NCBI GenBank assembly: GCA_028698335.1
Contig: JAQVDP010000003.1
Span: 173,350-237,349, forward strand
Direction of reading: 5' to 3'
DNA: 64,000 nucleotides
From: Nevskiales bacterium
GTDB lineage: Bacteria > Pseudomonadota > Gammaproteobacteria > Nevskiales > Nevskiaceae
Of the stretch, positions 1-8,510 are shown piece after piece. Numbering within the stretch: position 1 is the first letter of the stretch; the number at the start of each line of letters is the position of its first letter. A program made the translations under genes and the position numbers. The notes below the pieces were generated by a model. That model saw only the letters and a list, made by a program, of their open reading frames with translations. It ran no database searches and was not told the DNA's origin.

Positions 1-45
1 GACGAACAGCCAGGGTTTGCGTGACGATGCTTTCGATGCCGGCAT
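1..45 (-). CDS. Start of a gene cut by the window edge, probably an efflux partner protein
   Basis: An ATG directly follows the TAG stop of the outer-membrane efflux gene, with no bases between them, and opens a frame running off the window. Only 15 residues are visible (MPASKASSRKPWLFV): a basic start leading into hydrophobic residues, as in a signal anchor. In tripartite efflux operons the gene next to a NodT-type lipoprotein is usually a HlyD-type adaptor or the inner-membrane pump, so this is the likely identity. That rests on context only. Confidence 0.5.
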   Translation of the reverse strand, partial: MPASKASSRKPWLFV

Positions 46-1416
46 CTAGGCGGGCTCCCGTACGGATGTGGGCGCGGCGGGCAGGGGGCCGGCGAGCGCG
101 CGGTAAAGGGCGATGCGGAATTCGGCCTGCTGCTGGCGGGCGGTGAGAAGGTCCCGGCGCAGGGCGCTGTTGCTGACCTGCGCTTCGAGCAGGCTCGGAT
201 ACTCGACCTGACCGTTGCGCAGCTGCGTCACCAGCCGCTCGACGGATGCGTCGGACAGGCGCAGCTGCTCGGTCAGGCTCGTGACGCGTTCGTCCTGCTG
301 GCGGTCCTGCAGCAGCGCATCCTGGATCTCCCGGAATGCCGCCAGCACCGTCTGCCGGTAGGCGGCAACGCGCTGATCGAGGACGGCGCGCGTCCGCTCG
401 ACTTCGGCACGCCGGGCGCCGCCGTCGATCAGCGGCAGCGCCACCGACCCGACCAGCGATCCGATCCAGTCGTCGAACAGTTCGGCGACACCGGCATCGG
501 TACTGCTGTACGTCAGATCCAGCCCGAGTTGCGGAAAGCGGTTGGCGATCGCAGCGGCGACATCGCGGTCCGCTGCCAGCAACTGTGACCAGCTCTGGCG
601 GACATCGGGGCGACGGTTCACGACGCCGGCGGGTACGCCGGTGGCCGGAACCGGCGGCAGGTCTCGCGCAGCCGCGCCGGCGTAGGCGGCGCGGCCGGCG
701 GGTTCGCCGAGCAGTTCGTCGAGAGCGTGGCGCTGCACGCCGAGGTCCGCCCGGGTGCTGGCCGCCAGCGCCTGGGTGGATTCGAGGAGCTGGCGTTGCC
801 GCAGGACTTCGCTGGCCTGCGTCTGGCCGTTGCGGAAGCGCTGCTCGACCAGGCTCAGAATGCGGGCATAACGCGCCCGGTCCTGCTCGATCAGCTCGAG
901 CCGGCGCCGCGTCGTTCCGATCCGGAACCAGAGGCTCGCGACGTTGGCGCTGAGGCTGATCTGCGCGGCCTGCAGCTCTTCGGCGGTGGCCTGGGCCGAC
1001 AGCGCCGCCGATTCGCGCCGCGCGCGCACGCGGCCCCACAGGTCGACCTCGTAGCTGGCGGCCAGTCCTGCGCTGCTGGAGTCGTTGTCGCGCCCACCGT
1101 CGAAGCCTTCGGTGCGCGATGCGCTTGCGCTGACGCTGGGCCAGAGGCCGGCGGCAGCGGCGCGGGTGCCGGCCCGGGCGGCGCGCAGCCGCGCCTCGAT
1201 CACCTGCAATCCCGGATTGGCCGCCAGTGCCTGCAGCGTCAGCGCATCGAGTTGCGGATCGCTGAATGCGGTCCACCACAATGCCGGCGCCGTGGCGGTG
1301 CCGGCGGCGTCGAAACCGGCCGGCAACTCCGGTGCGAGCTCGCCCCGCTGCGGCGTCACCGAGCAGGCGCCCACGGCGAGCGCGGCCAGCAGGGCACAGG
1401 AGTGCTTGAGGCTCAT
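46..1416 (-). CDS. NodT/OprM-type outer-membrane efflux lipoprotein
   Basis: This is the outer-membrane channel of a tripartite drug or metal efflux pump, about 456 residues. I chose the ATG at 1416 because it gives a proper lipoprotein signal (hydrophobic stretch ending LAVGAC, lipid on Cys); the open frame continues upstream but looks non-coding. The body shows the two long helical outer-membrane efflux repeats: an N-terminal half with ALWWTAFSDPQLDAL and an ARAGTRAAAAGLWPSVSASAS segment, and a C-terminal half with NRRPDVRQ and SLVGSVALPLIDGGARRAEV, both typical of the NodT family. The next gene starts right at its stop codon, so the two are probably co-transcribed. Substrate cannot be told. 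A family mix-up with a plain TolC is unlikely, given the lipobox. Confidence 0.9.
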   Translation of the reverse strand: MSLKHSCALLAALAVGACSVTPQRGELAPELPAGFDAAGTATAPALWWTAFSDPQLDALTLQALAANPGLQVIEARLRAARAGTRAAAAGLWPSVSASASRTEGFDGGRDNDSSSAGLAASYEVDLWGRVRARRESAALSAQATAEELQAAQISLSANVASLWFRIGTTRRRLELIEQDRARYARILSLVEQRFRNGQTQASEVLRQRQLLESTQALAASTRADLGVQRHALDELLGEPAGRAAYAGAAARDLPPVPATGVPAGVVNRRPDVRQSWSQLLAADRDVAAAIANRFPQLGLDLTYSSTDAGVAELFDDWIGSLVGSVALPLIDGGARRAEVERTRAVLDQRVAAYRQTVLAAFREIQDALLQDRQQDERVTSLTEQLRLSDASVERLVTQLRNGQVEYPSLLEAQVSNSALRRDLLTARQQQAEFRIALYRALAGPLPAAPTSVREPA

Positions 1417-1670
1417 GAGTCCGTCGGAATCAAATGCAGACGTGAATGATAGGCGGTGTATCGCCGTCGTGGCGGCCCGGAACATGTGGATCGTGTGCGC
1501 ATTCGCACAACCGGACGGGAATACCGCCCCCGGTATCGCGAACGAAGTCCATCGTCGCAGGGTCGGAAGGCGCCGGCGTTGACCTGTGTCGGTCGTCGTC
1601 CCGGCAAGCGCGCCGGGAGACAGGATCCTCTCGACCGGCAGCGACAGGGGCCGGCGTCGGGGCATGAAAA

Positions 1671-1691
1671 AGCCCCGCGCGAAGCGGGGCT
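1671..1691 (-). terminator. Displaced terminator of tRNA-Val
   Basis: An 8-bp GC-rich hairpin (AGCCCCGC / GCGGGGCT, 5-base loop) is followed on the minus strand by a run of T. No minus-strand gene ends just upstream of it. It lies 9 bases beyond the distal copy of the tRNA-Val 3' end, in the orientation and position expected for the original tRNA-Val terminator before island A was inserted. Confidence 0.8.
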
Positions 1692-1699
1692 CATTCAAC

Positions 1700-1717
1700 A
1701 ATTGGTAGGCGCGATTG
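1700..1717. repeat. Distal attachment repeat of island A
   Basis: Eighteen bases (aattggtaggcgcgattg) are identical to the 3' end of tRNA-Val at 17162-17179. The match starts three bases outside the tRNA CCA and reaches into the T-arm. Together with the integrase beside the intact tRNA, this marks the far end of an integrated element. Confidence 0.88.
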
Positions 1718-2228
1718 CTCCGCAAGAGTATATCCAGGAGATTGATCCAGAAAGAAAAATGGAAATTCAAACTTGAACGTTACTGCAATAGTTGTGTGTT
1801 TCCGAATGGCTGCGGGCCGTTTTCAAGCCAATTCCAGACAAACGCGGGCTGTGCGCGGGGGAATTCTTCGCTGGATTTCCGACGAGCGGTCGAGGCGTGT
1901 GCGGGGTGTTTGAGGACTGACGCGCAGCAGTTGCTGCCTGTGCATGCGCCGCCATGCCGTTGGCTGAGTCGGCTGGGGTGATACGACCCGGGGCGTGCCT
2001 AGCCTAAGAAGACTCTGCGCGTGCTACGACCTTTCCCCTCTACTTGGGTGAGGTGGTTCAGCACGCGCAGAGCGGCAACATGCTAGTCCACCGTCGATCG
2101 GTGTCAAGGTGAACGCGCCTCATCGACGCATCCGTTCAGCAACACCCCGGGCCGGGGGGCGCATTCGATGCCGGAGACAGGGCCCTGTCCGACGGAGATC
2201 CAGGCTCCGGCCGATCGGGCCCTGGTGA
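1718..2228. other. Gene-free end of island A
   Basis: About 510 bases between the distal attachment repeat and the hsdR stop codon. The short frames here have no recognisable product or ribosome site. The only clear structure is a long hairpin at 2013-2072, listed separately. The first 150 bases are noticeably more AT-rich than the surrounding chromosome. Confidence 0.6.
2013..2072. repeat. Perfect 13-bp inverted repeat, possible structured RNA or end signal
   Basis: CTCTGCGCGTGCT at 2013-2025 is the exact reverse complement of 2060-2072. The 34-base loop contains a second small stem (CCTC 2037-2040 with GAGG 2050-2053). No T-run follows on either strand, so a simple terminator is not favoured. 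It lies 157 bases downstream of hsdR and near the island end. It could be a small RNA, a processed 3' structure or a site used in recombination. Confidence 0.55.
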
Positions 2229-5200
2229 TCAGCCTTCACCCCGGAGCGCCTCGTACAGCCGCGCCGGCCCGAGCAGTATGTCCTTCAGACCCTGACGCAC
2301 CTTCTCCGAATCGAGGGCCTGTTTGCTCATCGTTGTGTGTGCGGAGAGCGCGTCCATGATCGCATTGAGAATCTCATTGGCCAGATCCGGAGAATTGGCG
2401 AACTGTTCCTTGGTATTGCTCCTGGCCTGGGCGACCAGAACCGCCGACTCCAGCAGCTTGCCCTTGAGCACATTGTTGACGTAGACCAGCTTGTCGTCGT
2501 CGCTCAGCTCCCCCTCGAACAACTCATTGAGGCGGGCGATGATCTCGCTGAGATAGACCTTTTCCGGCTCGCGCACCTCACCGCCGCCGGCCTCGGTCAT
2601 CGGTCCGAGTTTTTCCGCCACTCCCGTGTACAGATTCAATTTGGACGGGCCCTGGTTGCGCAACCGGTGATGAGTCAGCACGACCTTGGACAGGTCCACG
2701 GACCCACGTTCGCGGCCGAACTCCAGCAGCGGCAGTAGTCGCTTGAAGAAGATCGCGCGTTTTTCGACGGCGGTGTTGCCGTAGTCGAAGATCTGTGACA
2801 GGAAGGCGTAGACGCGACCAAAGGTGCCGATGTCGCGCTTGAACATGGCCAAGGCATTCATCTCGTTCCGGGCTGCCTGTTCGGCATCGGCATCCTGCCG
2901 GTCCTGCGCATCCTTCAGCGCCCTGCGGGCAGTCAGGTGGGCCTTCAGCAGCCGGTCGGCAACCGGCTCGATGGCCGCGGAAAGCTCGGCCTGAGACCGG
3001 GCACGCAGCTCTGCGGCGACCACGCGCTCGACCTCGTGGTCGTCGTAGTGTCCCTGCGCGTCGAGCTTGGCGCGCAGATCGTAGACCAGATTGGGGTCGG
3101 TGACATCCTCCAGTTCGGCTGTTTCGTGATAGGTCTTGAACGCCGCGAGAATCTCCTGCGGGTCGTTGATGAAGTCGAGGATGTAGGTCGTGTCCTTGCC
3201 CGGGTAGGCGCGGTTCAGGCGGGACAGGGTCTGCACCGCCTGGATGCCCGCCAGCCGCTTGTCCACGTACATGCCGCAGAGCAGGGGCTGGTCGAAGCCG
3301 GTCTGGAACTTGTTGGCGACGAGCAGGATCTGGTACTCGTCGCCCTTGAAGGCCTCTCGGATGTCCCGACCCTTGAGGTTGGGGTTCAGCGTCCGCGAAT
3401 GTTCGGTGAACGGGTCAGGCCCGGACTCGCGGTCGTCGACCTCGCCTGAGAACGCTACCAGCGTGCCCAGGCGGTAGTTCTGCGACCGGATGTACTTGTC
3501 CATCGCCAGTTTCCAGCGCACAGCCTCCTGCCGGCTGGAGGTCACAACCATGGCCTTGGCATAGCCGTCGAGCAGCGGTGCCACGTTTTCGCGGAAGTGC
3601 TCGACCACCACCTGGACTTTCTGCGCGATGTTGTACGGGTGCAGCTTGACCCAGCGCATCAGGCCCTTCATCGCCTGGCCGCGTTCCACGGCCTTGTCGT
3701 CCAGCTCCTTCTCACCCGTCGCCAGGCGGAAGGCGAGCTTGTACGGCGTGTAGTTTTTCAGGACGTCGAGAATGAAGCCTTCCTCGATGGCCTGGCGCAT
3801 TGAATAGACGTGAAACGGTGCCGGCAGGTTGTCGGGCCCGGCGGGAAGGTCGGGCTGTGGACGGCGGCCGAACAGCTCCAGCGTCTTGGCCTTGGGCGTT
3901 GCGGTGAAGGCGGCATAGGTGATGCCACTGTCTGCGGCGCGTGCCGTCATCTGTGCGGCAAGCACGTCTTCGGTGCTGATCTCGCCGCCGTCAGCCAGCG
4001 CCTTGGCTTCTTCGGCCGACAGCACCAGCTTCAGCTTGGACGCCGCCTCTCCGGTCTGCGAGCTGTGCGCCTCGTCGGCGATGACCGCAAAGCGCTTGCC
4101 CTGCGTCGCCGCCAGAGCCTGGACGGTCTGGAGCGCGAAGGGAAAGGTCTGGATGGTACAGACCACAATCTTCTTGTTGCCCGACAGGGCCTCGGCAAGC
4201 TGTGCGCTCTTGGCGCCGCCCTCGCCCTTGATCGTTTCCACGACACCCGTGGTGCGCTGGAAGTCGAAGATGGCCTCCTGAAGCTGGGCATCGAGTACGG
4301 TGCGGTCGCTGACGACCAGGACCGTGTCGAACAGTTTCCGGTGCTCGTCGTCGTGCAGGTCGGCCAGGAAATGTGCCGTCCACGCGATGGAGTTGGTCTT
4401 GCCGGAACCTGCCGAGTGCTGGATCAGGTATTTCTGCCCGGGACCGTCGGCGCGGACGGCGGCCACCAGCCTGCGCGTGGCGTCGAGCTGGTGAAAGCGC
4501 GGAAAGATGATCGCCCTGATCTTCTTCCTGTCGTCGCGTGGCGCAACCAGATAGCGGCCCAGGATCTCCAGCCAGCTTTCGCGCGCCCAGACGGTCTCCC
4601 ACAGATAGGCAGTCTTGTGGCCGCTCGGGTTTGGCGGGTTGCCGGCGCCGCCGTGGTCCCCCTGGTTGAAGGGCAGGAACGTGGTCACCGGCCCGGCCAG
4701 CTTCGTCGTCATCTTCACTTCGCTGTTGCTGACGGCGAAGTGCACCAGCGCGCCGCGTGGAAACTCCAGCAGGGGTTCCGCCGCGGGCTGCCCCCTGGGG
4801 CGGGGATGACGGTCGAACCGGTACTGGTCGACCGCATCCTCCACGCTCTGCGTGAAGTCGGTTTTCAGCTCGACCGTGGCCACCGGAATGCCGTTGAGAA
4901 ACAGCACCAGGTCGATGCAGTTCTCGTTGTGCAGCGAATACCGGAGCTGCCGCACCACGCGCAGCCGGTTGGCCTCGTAACGCGCCACGATCTCGGGGTT
5001 GATCCCCATTGCCGGCTTGAACTGCGCCAGCTTCAGGGCCTCGCGCAGACCGACGATGTCGATGCCGTGACGGATCACATCCAGCGTGCCGCGGTCGTCG
5101 ATCTGCTTGCGGAGGCGGTCGAGCAACATGGTCTGCGCAGCGGCGCCGTGACTCTTGCTCAGGGTTTCCCAGGCTCTGGGCTGAGAAGCCTGGACCCAGG

Positions 5201-5333
5201 CCACGACATCGGCGGGGAACAGTGCACGGGGGCGGTCATAGCCCGCCGCGTCGCCGTCCGCGTACAGCCAGCCGTTCGCGGCAAGGTGCGCGCAGATGTC
5301 GTTCTCGAATTCAATCTCCCTGTGCAGGCTCAT
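2229..5333 (-). CDS. hsdR: Type I restriction enzyme R subunit (HsdR)
   Basis: Motor and nuclease subunit of a Type I restriction-modification complex; with HsdM and HsdS it translocates DNA and cuts unmethylated invaders. The start at 5333 (MSLHREIEFE) gives 1034 residues, the normal family length; the TGA of hipA shares one base with this ATG, so translation is probably coupled. Visible motifs: PD-(D/E)XK nuclease around D141, E155 and K157 (VELKTD) with a following QYR; Walker A HSAGSGKT at 306-313; DEAH at 420-423; motif III TATPKA; and motif VI with QTLSRLNRAYPGKD. All helicase and nuclease residues I can check are present, so it should be active. It is separated from hsdM and hsdS by hipBA and other genes, which is unusual. 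Confidence 0.97.
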   Translation of the reverse strand: MSLHREIEFENDICAHLAANGWLYADGDAAGYDRPRALFPADVVAWVQASQPRAWETLSKSHGAAAQTMLLDRLRKQIDDRGTLDVIRHGIDIVGLREALKLAQFKPAMGINPEIVARYEANRLRVVRQLRYSLHNENCIDLVLFLNGIPVATVELKTDFTQSVEDAVDQYRFDRHPRPRGQPAAEPLLEFPRGALVHFAVSNSEVKMTTKLAGPVTTFLPFNQGDHGGAGNPPNPSGHKTAYLWETVWARESWLEILGRYLVAPRDDRKKIRAIIFPRFHQLDATRRLVAAVRADGPGQKYLIQHSAGSGKTNSIAWTAHFLADLHDDEHRKLFDTVLVVSDRTVLDAQLQEAIFDFQRTTGVVETIKGEGGAKSAQLAEALSGNKKIVVCTIQTFPFALQTVQALAATQGKRFAVIADEAHSSQTGEAASKLKLVLSAEEAKALADGGEISTEDVLAAQMTARAADSGITYAAFTATPKAKTLELFGRRPQPDLPAGPDNLPAPFHVYSMRQAIEEGFILDVLKNYTPYKLAFRLATGEKELDDKAVERGQAMKGLMRWVKLHPYNIAQKVQVVVEHFRENVAPLLDGYAKAMVVTSSRQEAVRWKLAMDKYIRSQNYRLGTLVAFSGEVDDRESGPDPFTEHSRTLNPNLKGRDIREAFKGDEYQILLVANKFQTGFDQPLLCGMYVDKRLAGIQAVQTLSRLNRAYPGKDTTYILDFINDPQEILAAFKTYHETAELEDVTDPNLVYDLRAKLDAQGHYDDHEVERVVAAELRARSQAELSAAIEPVADRLLKAHLTARRALKDAQDRQDADAEQAARNEMNALAMFKRDIGTFGRVYAFLSQIFDYGNTAVEKRAIFFKRLLPLLEFGRERGSVDLSKVVLTHHRLRNQGPSKLNLYTGVAEKLGPMTEAGGGEVREPEKVYLSEIIARLNELFEGELSDDDKLVYVNNVLKGKLLESAVLVAQARSNTKEQFANSPDLANEILNAIMDALSAHTTMSKQALDSEKVRQGLKDILLGPARLYEALRGEG

Positions 5334-6595
5334 CACGCAGTTCCCCCGATTCTGTTGGTGATCCTCTCGCTGTTTCGCTCCAGTGCCATCGTCAGATGGC
5401 GTGCCAGTGCCTCCGGCACATCGAGCGCAGCGATCACCCCATCCTTCTCCGCGAGCGCCCGACTGCACAGGTCACGCGCACGGCGTCTGAGCTGCACGAC
5501 ATTCAGCCCGAGGCTCTCACAAAAGCGTTGCCAATGCCGCGCCTGCACCCACGCCGGGCGCCGCTCGCCGCCGACGGCCATGGCCATCCGGTCCGACAGC
5601 TCGGACCAATAGCCGGTCGCCAGCAGATCATAGGCCGGTGCGAGGTGCAGGCGGCCGTCCGCCCCGTAGAGCATGGCTAGGTTCTTGGCGTGTGCGTCGG
5701 CGTTGCCGATCAGCAGGTTGAACAGCGTCCAGTCCACCAGGTGCAGGCGATCGCGTGCGGGTGTGGTGCTGTGCGCGTCGATCAGATCGAAGCAGGTCTT
5801 GAAGCCCGGCCCGCCATCGACCTCGTACTTGTGCGCGGGTAGCACACCAGCAAGCTGGCACAGGTCGAGTTGATGCAGGCGCTCGATCCGGTCGGTGGCA
5901 ACGATGCGGTCGTAGCGCTCGACCAGCAGTACCGGTTCGGGCGCCTTGAGCACGGAGACCGATGCAACCGGCAGGCCCAGGGTGGCGGCCAGGCGCATGC
6001 AGAAAGCCTCGTTCATGACCGAATCGGGGAACAGCTTCTGCGGGTGCAGGGCGGGTTTCAGGATGTGCGTGGACGGCGCATCGCTCAATGGCAGAAACAA
6101 CTGGCCTTCCGCGTAGCGCACGGGGATCTTGTCCTGCGCGCCGGCGAGCGACAGGCGCAGCTCGGCGTGACGGGCCATCAGTGGAATGTTGTCGCGCAGC
6201 CGCGCCAGATCCTCTGCCAGCGTCTCGGGCGGATATTCCCGGTAGTCAGGTGTCTTCGATGCCGTGCCTGACGCATGTCTGGCTTCGGCTTCCGGCACGA
6301 TCTCGAAGGCGCCCGCGCACTCACGGCCAAAGGCCTCCAGCAGACGATAGACATTGCCGCGTGGCAGGCGGCGGAGTCGGGTCAGCGTGTCCAGCACTGC
6401 GCCCTCAGGCAGCAGGTTGGCGAAGAAGAACAGCACTTCATCGCCGCGCCATGGCACCTCCCGCAATGCCAGGCGCGGGGAGAGCGGAAACGCGCCCGGT
6501 ACTTTCAGCCAGTCCGGCGCGTAGCTGAACTCCAGCGCGCCTTCCACGGCACGCAGGCTACCGACCCGGCCCCGACTGTGAATGACTGCGAGCAT
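5333..6595 (-). CDS. hipA: HipA-type serine/threonine kinase toxin
   Basis: HipA toxins phosphorylate a target such as glutamyl-tRNA synthetase and halt translation; their partner HipB silences them and represses the operon. This 420-residue protein has the family landmarks: N-terminal subdomain with FFANLLPEG; the loop LSLAGAQDK with S149 at the place of the autophosphorylated serine; VERYDR near 226-231; catalytic D300 and N305 in GNADAHAKN; and the metal-binding D323 in AYDLL. The kinase looks intact. Its ATG shares one base with the hipB stop, and its own stop shares one base with the hsdR start, so the three genes form a translationally coupled unit. The target is not predictable from sequence. 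Confidence 0.95.
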   Translation of the reverse strand: MLAVIHSRGRVGSLRAVEGALEFSYAPDWLKVPGAFPLSPRLALREVPWRGDEVLFFFANLLPEGAVLDTLTRLRRLPRGNVYRLLEAFGRECAGAFEIVPEAEARHASGTASKTPDYREYPPETLAEDLARLRDNIPLMARHAELRLSLAGAQDKIPVRYAEGQLFLPLSDAPSTHILKPALHPQKLFPDSVMNEAFCMRLAATLGLPVASVSVLKAPEPVLLVERYDRIVATDRIERLHQLDLCQLAGVLPAHKYEVDGGPGFKTCFDLIDAHSTTPARDRLHLVDWTLFNLLIGNADAHAKNLAMLYGADGRLHLAPAYDLLATGYWSELSDRMAMAVGGERRPAWVQARHWQRFCESLGLNVVQLRRRARDLCSRALAEKDGVIAALDVPEALARHLTMALERNSERITNRIGGTA

Positions 6596-6861
6596 CAGCG
6601 CCTCGGCACCGGCGCCAGCGTCAGGCCCAGCCCCTTCAACACCCGCAGCGCTGAACCCAGCGAGACGCCGGGCCGGCCGTTCTCCAGCGCGATGATGGTG
6701 TCACGTCCCACGCCGGAGACCAGTGCCAGATCGGCCTGGGTCAGGCCCGCGTCGGCGCGCGCGGCGCGCACGGTGTCCGCAAGCGCCAGCAGATCTGCGT
6801 CATCGCCACGCTGGGCGTGGCCGCGCGCGGCTCTGGCAAAGTTGGTCTTGGGCGACTTCAT
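6595..6861 (-). CDS. hipB: HipB-type antitoxin and repressor
   Basis: An 88-residue helix-turn-helix protein of the Xre/HipB type, directly upstream of hipA and overlapping it by one base. The HTH lies at about residues 34-60 (AGLTQADLALVSGVGRDTIIALENG as two adjacent pieces), followed by the GVSLGSALRVLKGLGL segment usual in HipB. It should bind and neutralise HipA and repress the operon from the inverted repeat at 6887-6908. The start at 6861 has a good ribosome site (AGGAAGG on the minus strand). Because hsdR is the last gene of this unit, HipB probably also sets the level of the restriction subunit. Confidence 0.93.
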   Translation of the reverse strand: MKSPKTNFARAARGHAQRGDDADLLALADTVRAARADAGLTQADLALVSGVGRDTIIALENGRPGVSLGSALRVLKGLGLTLAPVPRR

Positions 6862-6886
6862 GGCTCGGACCTTCCTGGATTTTCAG

Positions 6887-6908
6887 AAAGTCGGACACGA
6901 CCGACTTT
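6887..6908. promoter_or_regulatory. Inverted repeat upstream of hipB, probable HipB operator
   Basis: AAAGTCGG, six bases, then CCGACTTT: a perfect 8-bp inverted repeat 26 bases upstream of the hipB start, where an autoregulating antitoxin would bind. A weaker, similar arrangement (GTCGG, spacer, CAACT) lies around 6937-6955 and could be a second site. The sequence differs from the E. coli HipB operator as I know it, which is normal between families. The rest of the 281-base gap up to the GIY-YIG gene holds no convincing gene. Confidence 0.68.
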
Positions 6909-7142
6909 TACTGACATCAGGGCCTTTTACGCCCAATGTCGGGGATCGTCAACTTCTGTCGGCGGCGACCCGTCCCGCGCCGGGCCGCTCCATCAAATAG
7001 CCGTCAAATCAGCCGATGGTCAGCAACGCATTGTTTGGCCTGCGTTTTCAGATGCAGCAGTCCGGGGCGGGGCATCGCAACGGCTTGCCCGATCAAACAA
7101 ATCGGATCCACCCCGGAAGGTGACGGACGCCTGCTGGCATGC

Positions 7143-8018
7143 TCATCCCGCGCCATCCTGGCCCGGCGTCCCGCGCACCTCGCTCAGGGTGCGTCCCTGC
7201 GTGTCCTTCCACTCGATCAGGCCGTTGGCGGTGCGGCCCGTGACGCAGGCGGCTGCGGCACTGGGGGAGGCGAACAGGTGATCGCGCTCAAAGTGGATGC
7301 GGCCGTCCCGCTCGACAATCGCGCCTTGTTGCAGCAGACGGTCGCGCACGCGCTGGTAGCCGTGTTTTTGGAAAGAGGGCACGGTTTCCACGCGGCCGCT
7401 CGATCCCTTGAGCACGACAAAGCCTTCCTCCGTGAAGAGACCGCGCGCGTTGGCCTCCGAGGCGCGGCAGTAAAAGAGGTTGGCGTCGTCGGACTGGGCT
7501 CTGGCACGTGTCAGCGGCTCGAATACCGGATAACCCAGTGTCGCCAGCAGTACACGGATGGTGTCGTGCAGTTCCATGCACTCGGCCTCCAGCGGTGCGG
7601 GTGTGTGCGGTCGGCTGCCGGCGTTGCTGTTTTCCATCGCGTAGCGGCCGGCCTTGCCGGCCTGTGCGATCGACAGCCATTCGAGGAAACTTGCGTGGGT
7701 GCCGGTCAGGTTGTTGGTCAGCGAGATCGCCACCAGCGCGCGGTTCCAGAATTCCTTCTTCTGGTTGTGCGTCGCCAGCCGCTCCGCCAGCGAGCCGGTC
7801 TGGCCGATGTAGACCTGAGGTTGATCGCCACTCTCGTTCTCGCCGATGAGAAAATACAGCCCCACTTGAGCTGCTTCCGACATCTTCAGAAAGTCTGGCA
7901 ACAGGCTGCGTGGCACCTCAATCACCTGCACGGTGCGCGTGGTGATGCTGGCGATGCGGATGCCCTGCGGATCGCCGGACGGCAGGAAGATCTGGATGGT
8001 CTGAGGGTGGGTGCTCAT
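7143..8018 (-). CDS. GIY-YIG nuclease-like protein with C-terminal DUF4357
   Basis: About 291 residues from the ATG at 8018; an ATG seven codons upstream is also possible. The GIY-YIG core shows GLYFLIG at 53-59, VYIGQT at 69-74, R80 and E113, the residues that form the active site in this nuclease family. The C-terminus (SPSAAAACVTGRTANG, then IEWKD) matches DUF4357, a domain often attached to GIY-YIG or restriction-associated proteins. It sits 36 bases after the small unknown gene downstream of hsdS, so it is likely part of that transcript. A DNA-nicking accessory role in restriction or element defence is plausible; this is inferred from domain and context. Confidence 0.83.
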   Translation of the reverse strand: MSTHPQTIQIFLPSGDPQGIRIASITTRTVQVIEVPRSLLPDFLKMSEAAQVGLYFLIGENESGDQPQVYIGQTGSLAERLATHNQKKEFWNRALVAISLTNNLTGTHASFLEWLSIAQAGKAGRYAMENSNAGSRPHTPAPLEAECMELHDTIRVLLATLGYPVFEPLTRARAQSDDANLFYCRASEANARGLFTEEGFVVLKGSSGRVETVPSFQKHGYQRVRDRLLQQGAIVERDGRIHFERDHLFASPSAAAACVTGRTANGLIEWKDTQGRTLSEVRGTPGQDGAG

Positions 8019-8054
8019 CGTGTCGGCGCTCTCATGCAAGTCTTGCGAGGGCGT

Positions 8055-8510
8055 TCAGAACCCTGCGGCCTTTGTGAGTACATTCACAACAGCGCTTTCA
8101 CCTAACCGGCTCACGGCTCTGCGGACAGCGGAGACCAGATCGGGACCGGAAGGCTCGTAGGGCAGATGCAGTGAGCTGCCGGTCTTGAAGCTGAAATGCT
8201 GCGACAGGTGTGCCAGCTCGGCCGCGACATCTTTCGCTGGCCGGCCGACGCCGTGAAACTGAACGTACCGGACCACGGCGAGCGTCGCGATATCGCTGCC
8301 GGACACGAGCTGTTCACGCTCGGGTACGCCCTGCCATCGCACGCGGATGAAGTCGTTGTCGGAGTCCTCGTCTTCGCCGGCCGGCTGGGGAAGCAACAAC
8401 GTACCGTCTTCCAGTGAACGCGCGCAGCAGACGCCTTCGTGGTCTTCGCCGTCGTACAGGGGCATCAGCTTGGCGATGAAGCCGACGATGGCGGCGCTTT
8501 GCTCGCTCAT
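8055..8510 (-). CDS. Unknown 151-residue protein coupled to hsdS
   Basis: The ATG at 8510 overlaps the hsdS stop by four bases (ATGA), so translation is coupled to HsdS. The protein is acidic in the middle (GEDEDSDNDF at about 55-64) with no membrane segment, signal or nucleic-acid-binding motif I recognise. The second half is helical, ending in an AVRRAVSRLGESAVVNVLTKA segment. I do not recognise the family. Its position suggests a restriction-linked accessory role, such as an inhibitor, adaptor or DNA mimic. The acidity is only mild support for the last idea. Confidence 0.8.
   Translation of the reverse strand: MSEQSAAIVGFIAKLMPLYDGEDHEGVCCARSLEDGTLLLPQPAGEDEDSDNDFIRVRWQGVPEREQLVSGSDIATLAVVRYVQFHGVGRPAKDVAAELAHLSQHFSFKTGSSLHLPYEPSGPDLVSAVRRAVSRLGESAVVNVLTKAAGF

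Noticed and set aside
3810..5612. 600-codon plus-strand open frame opposite hsdR
   Set aside because: It lies fully antisense to a gene with all HsdR motifs; its protein has no domain and the composition expected of the complementary frame in GC-rich DNA.
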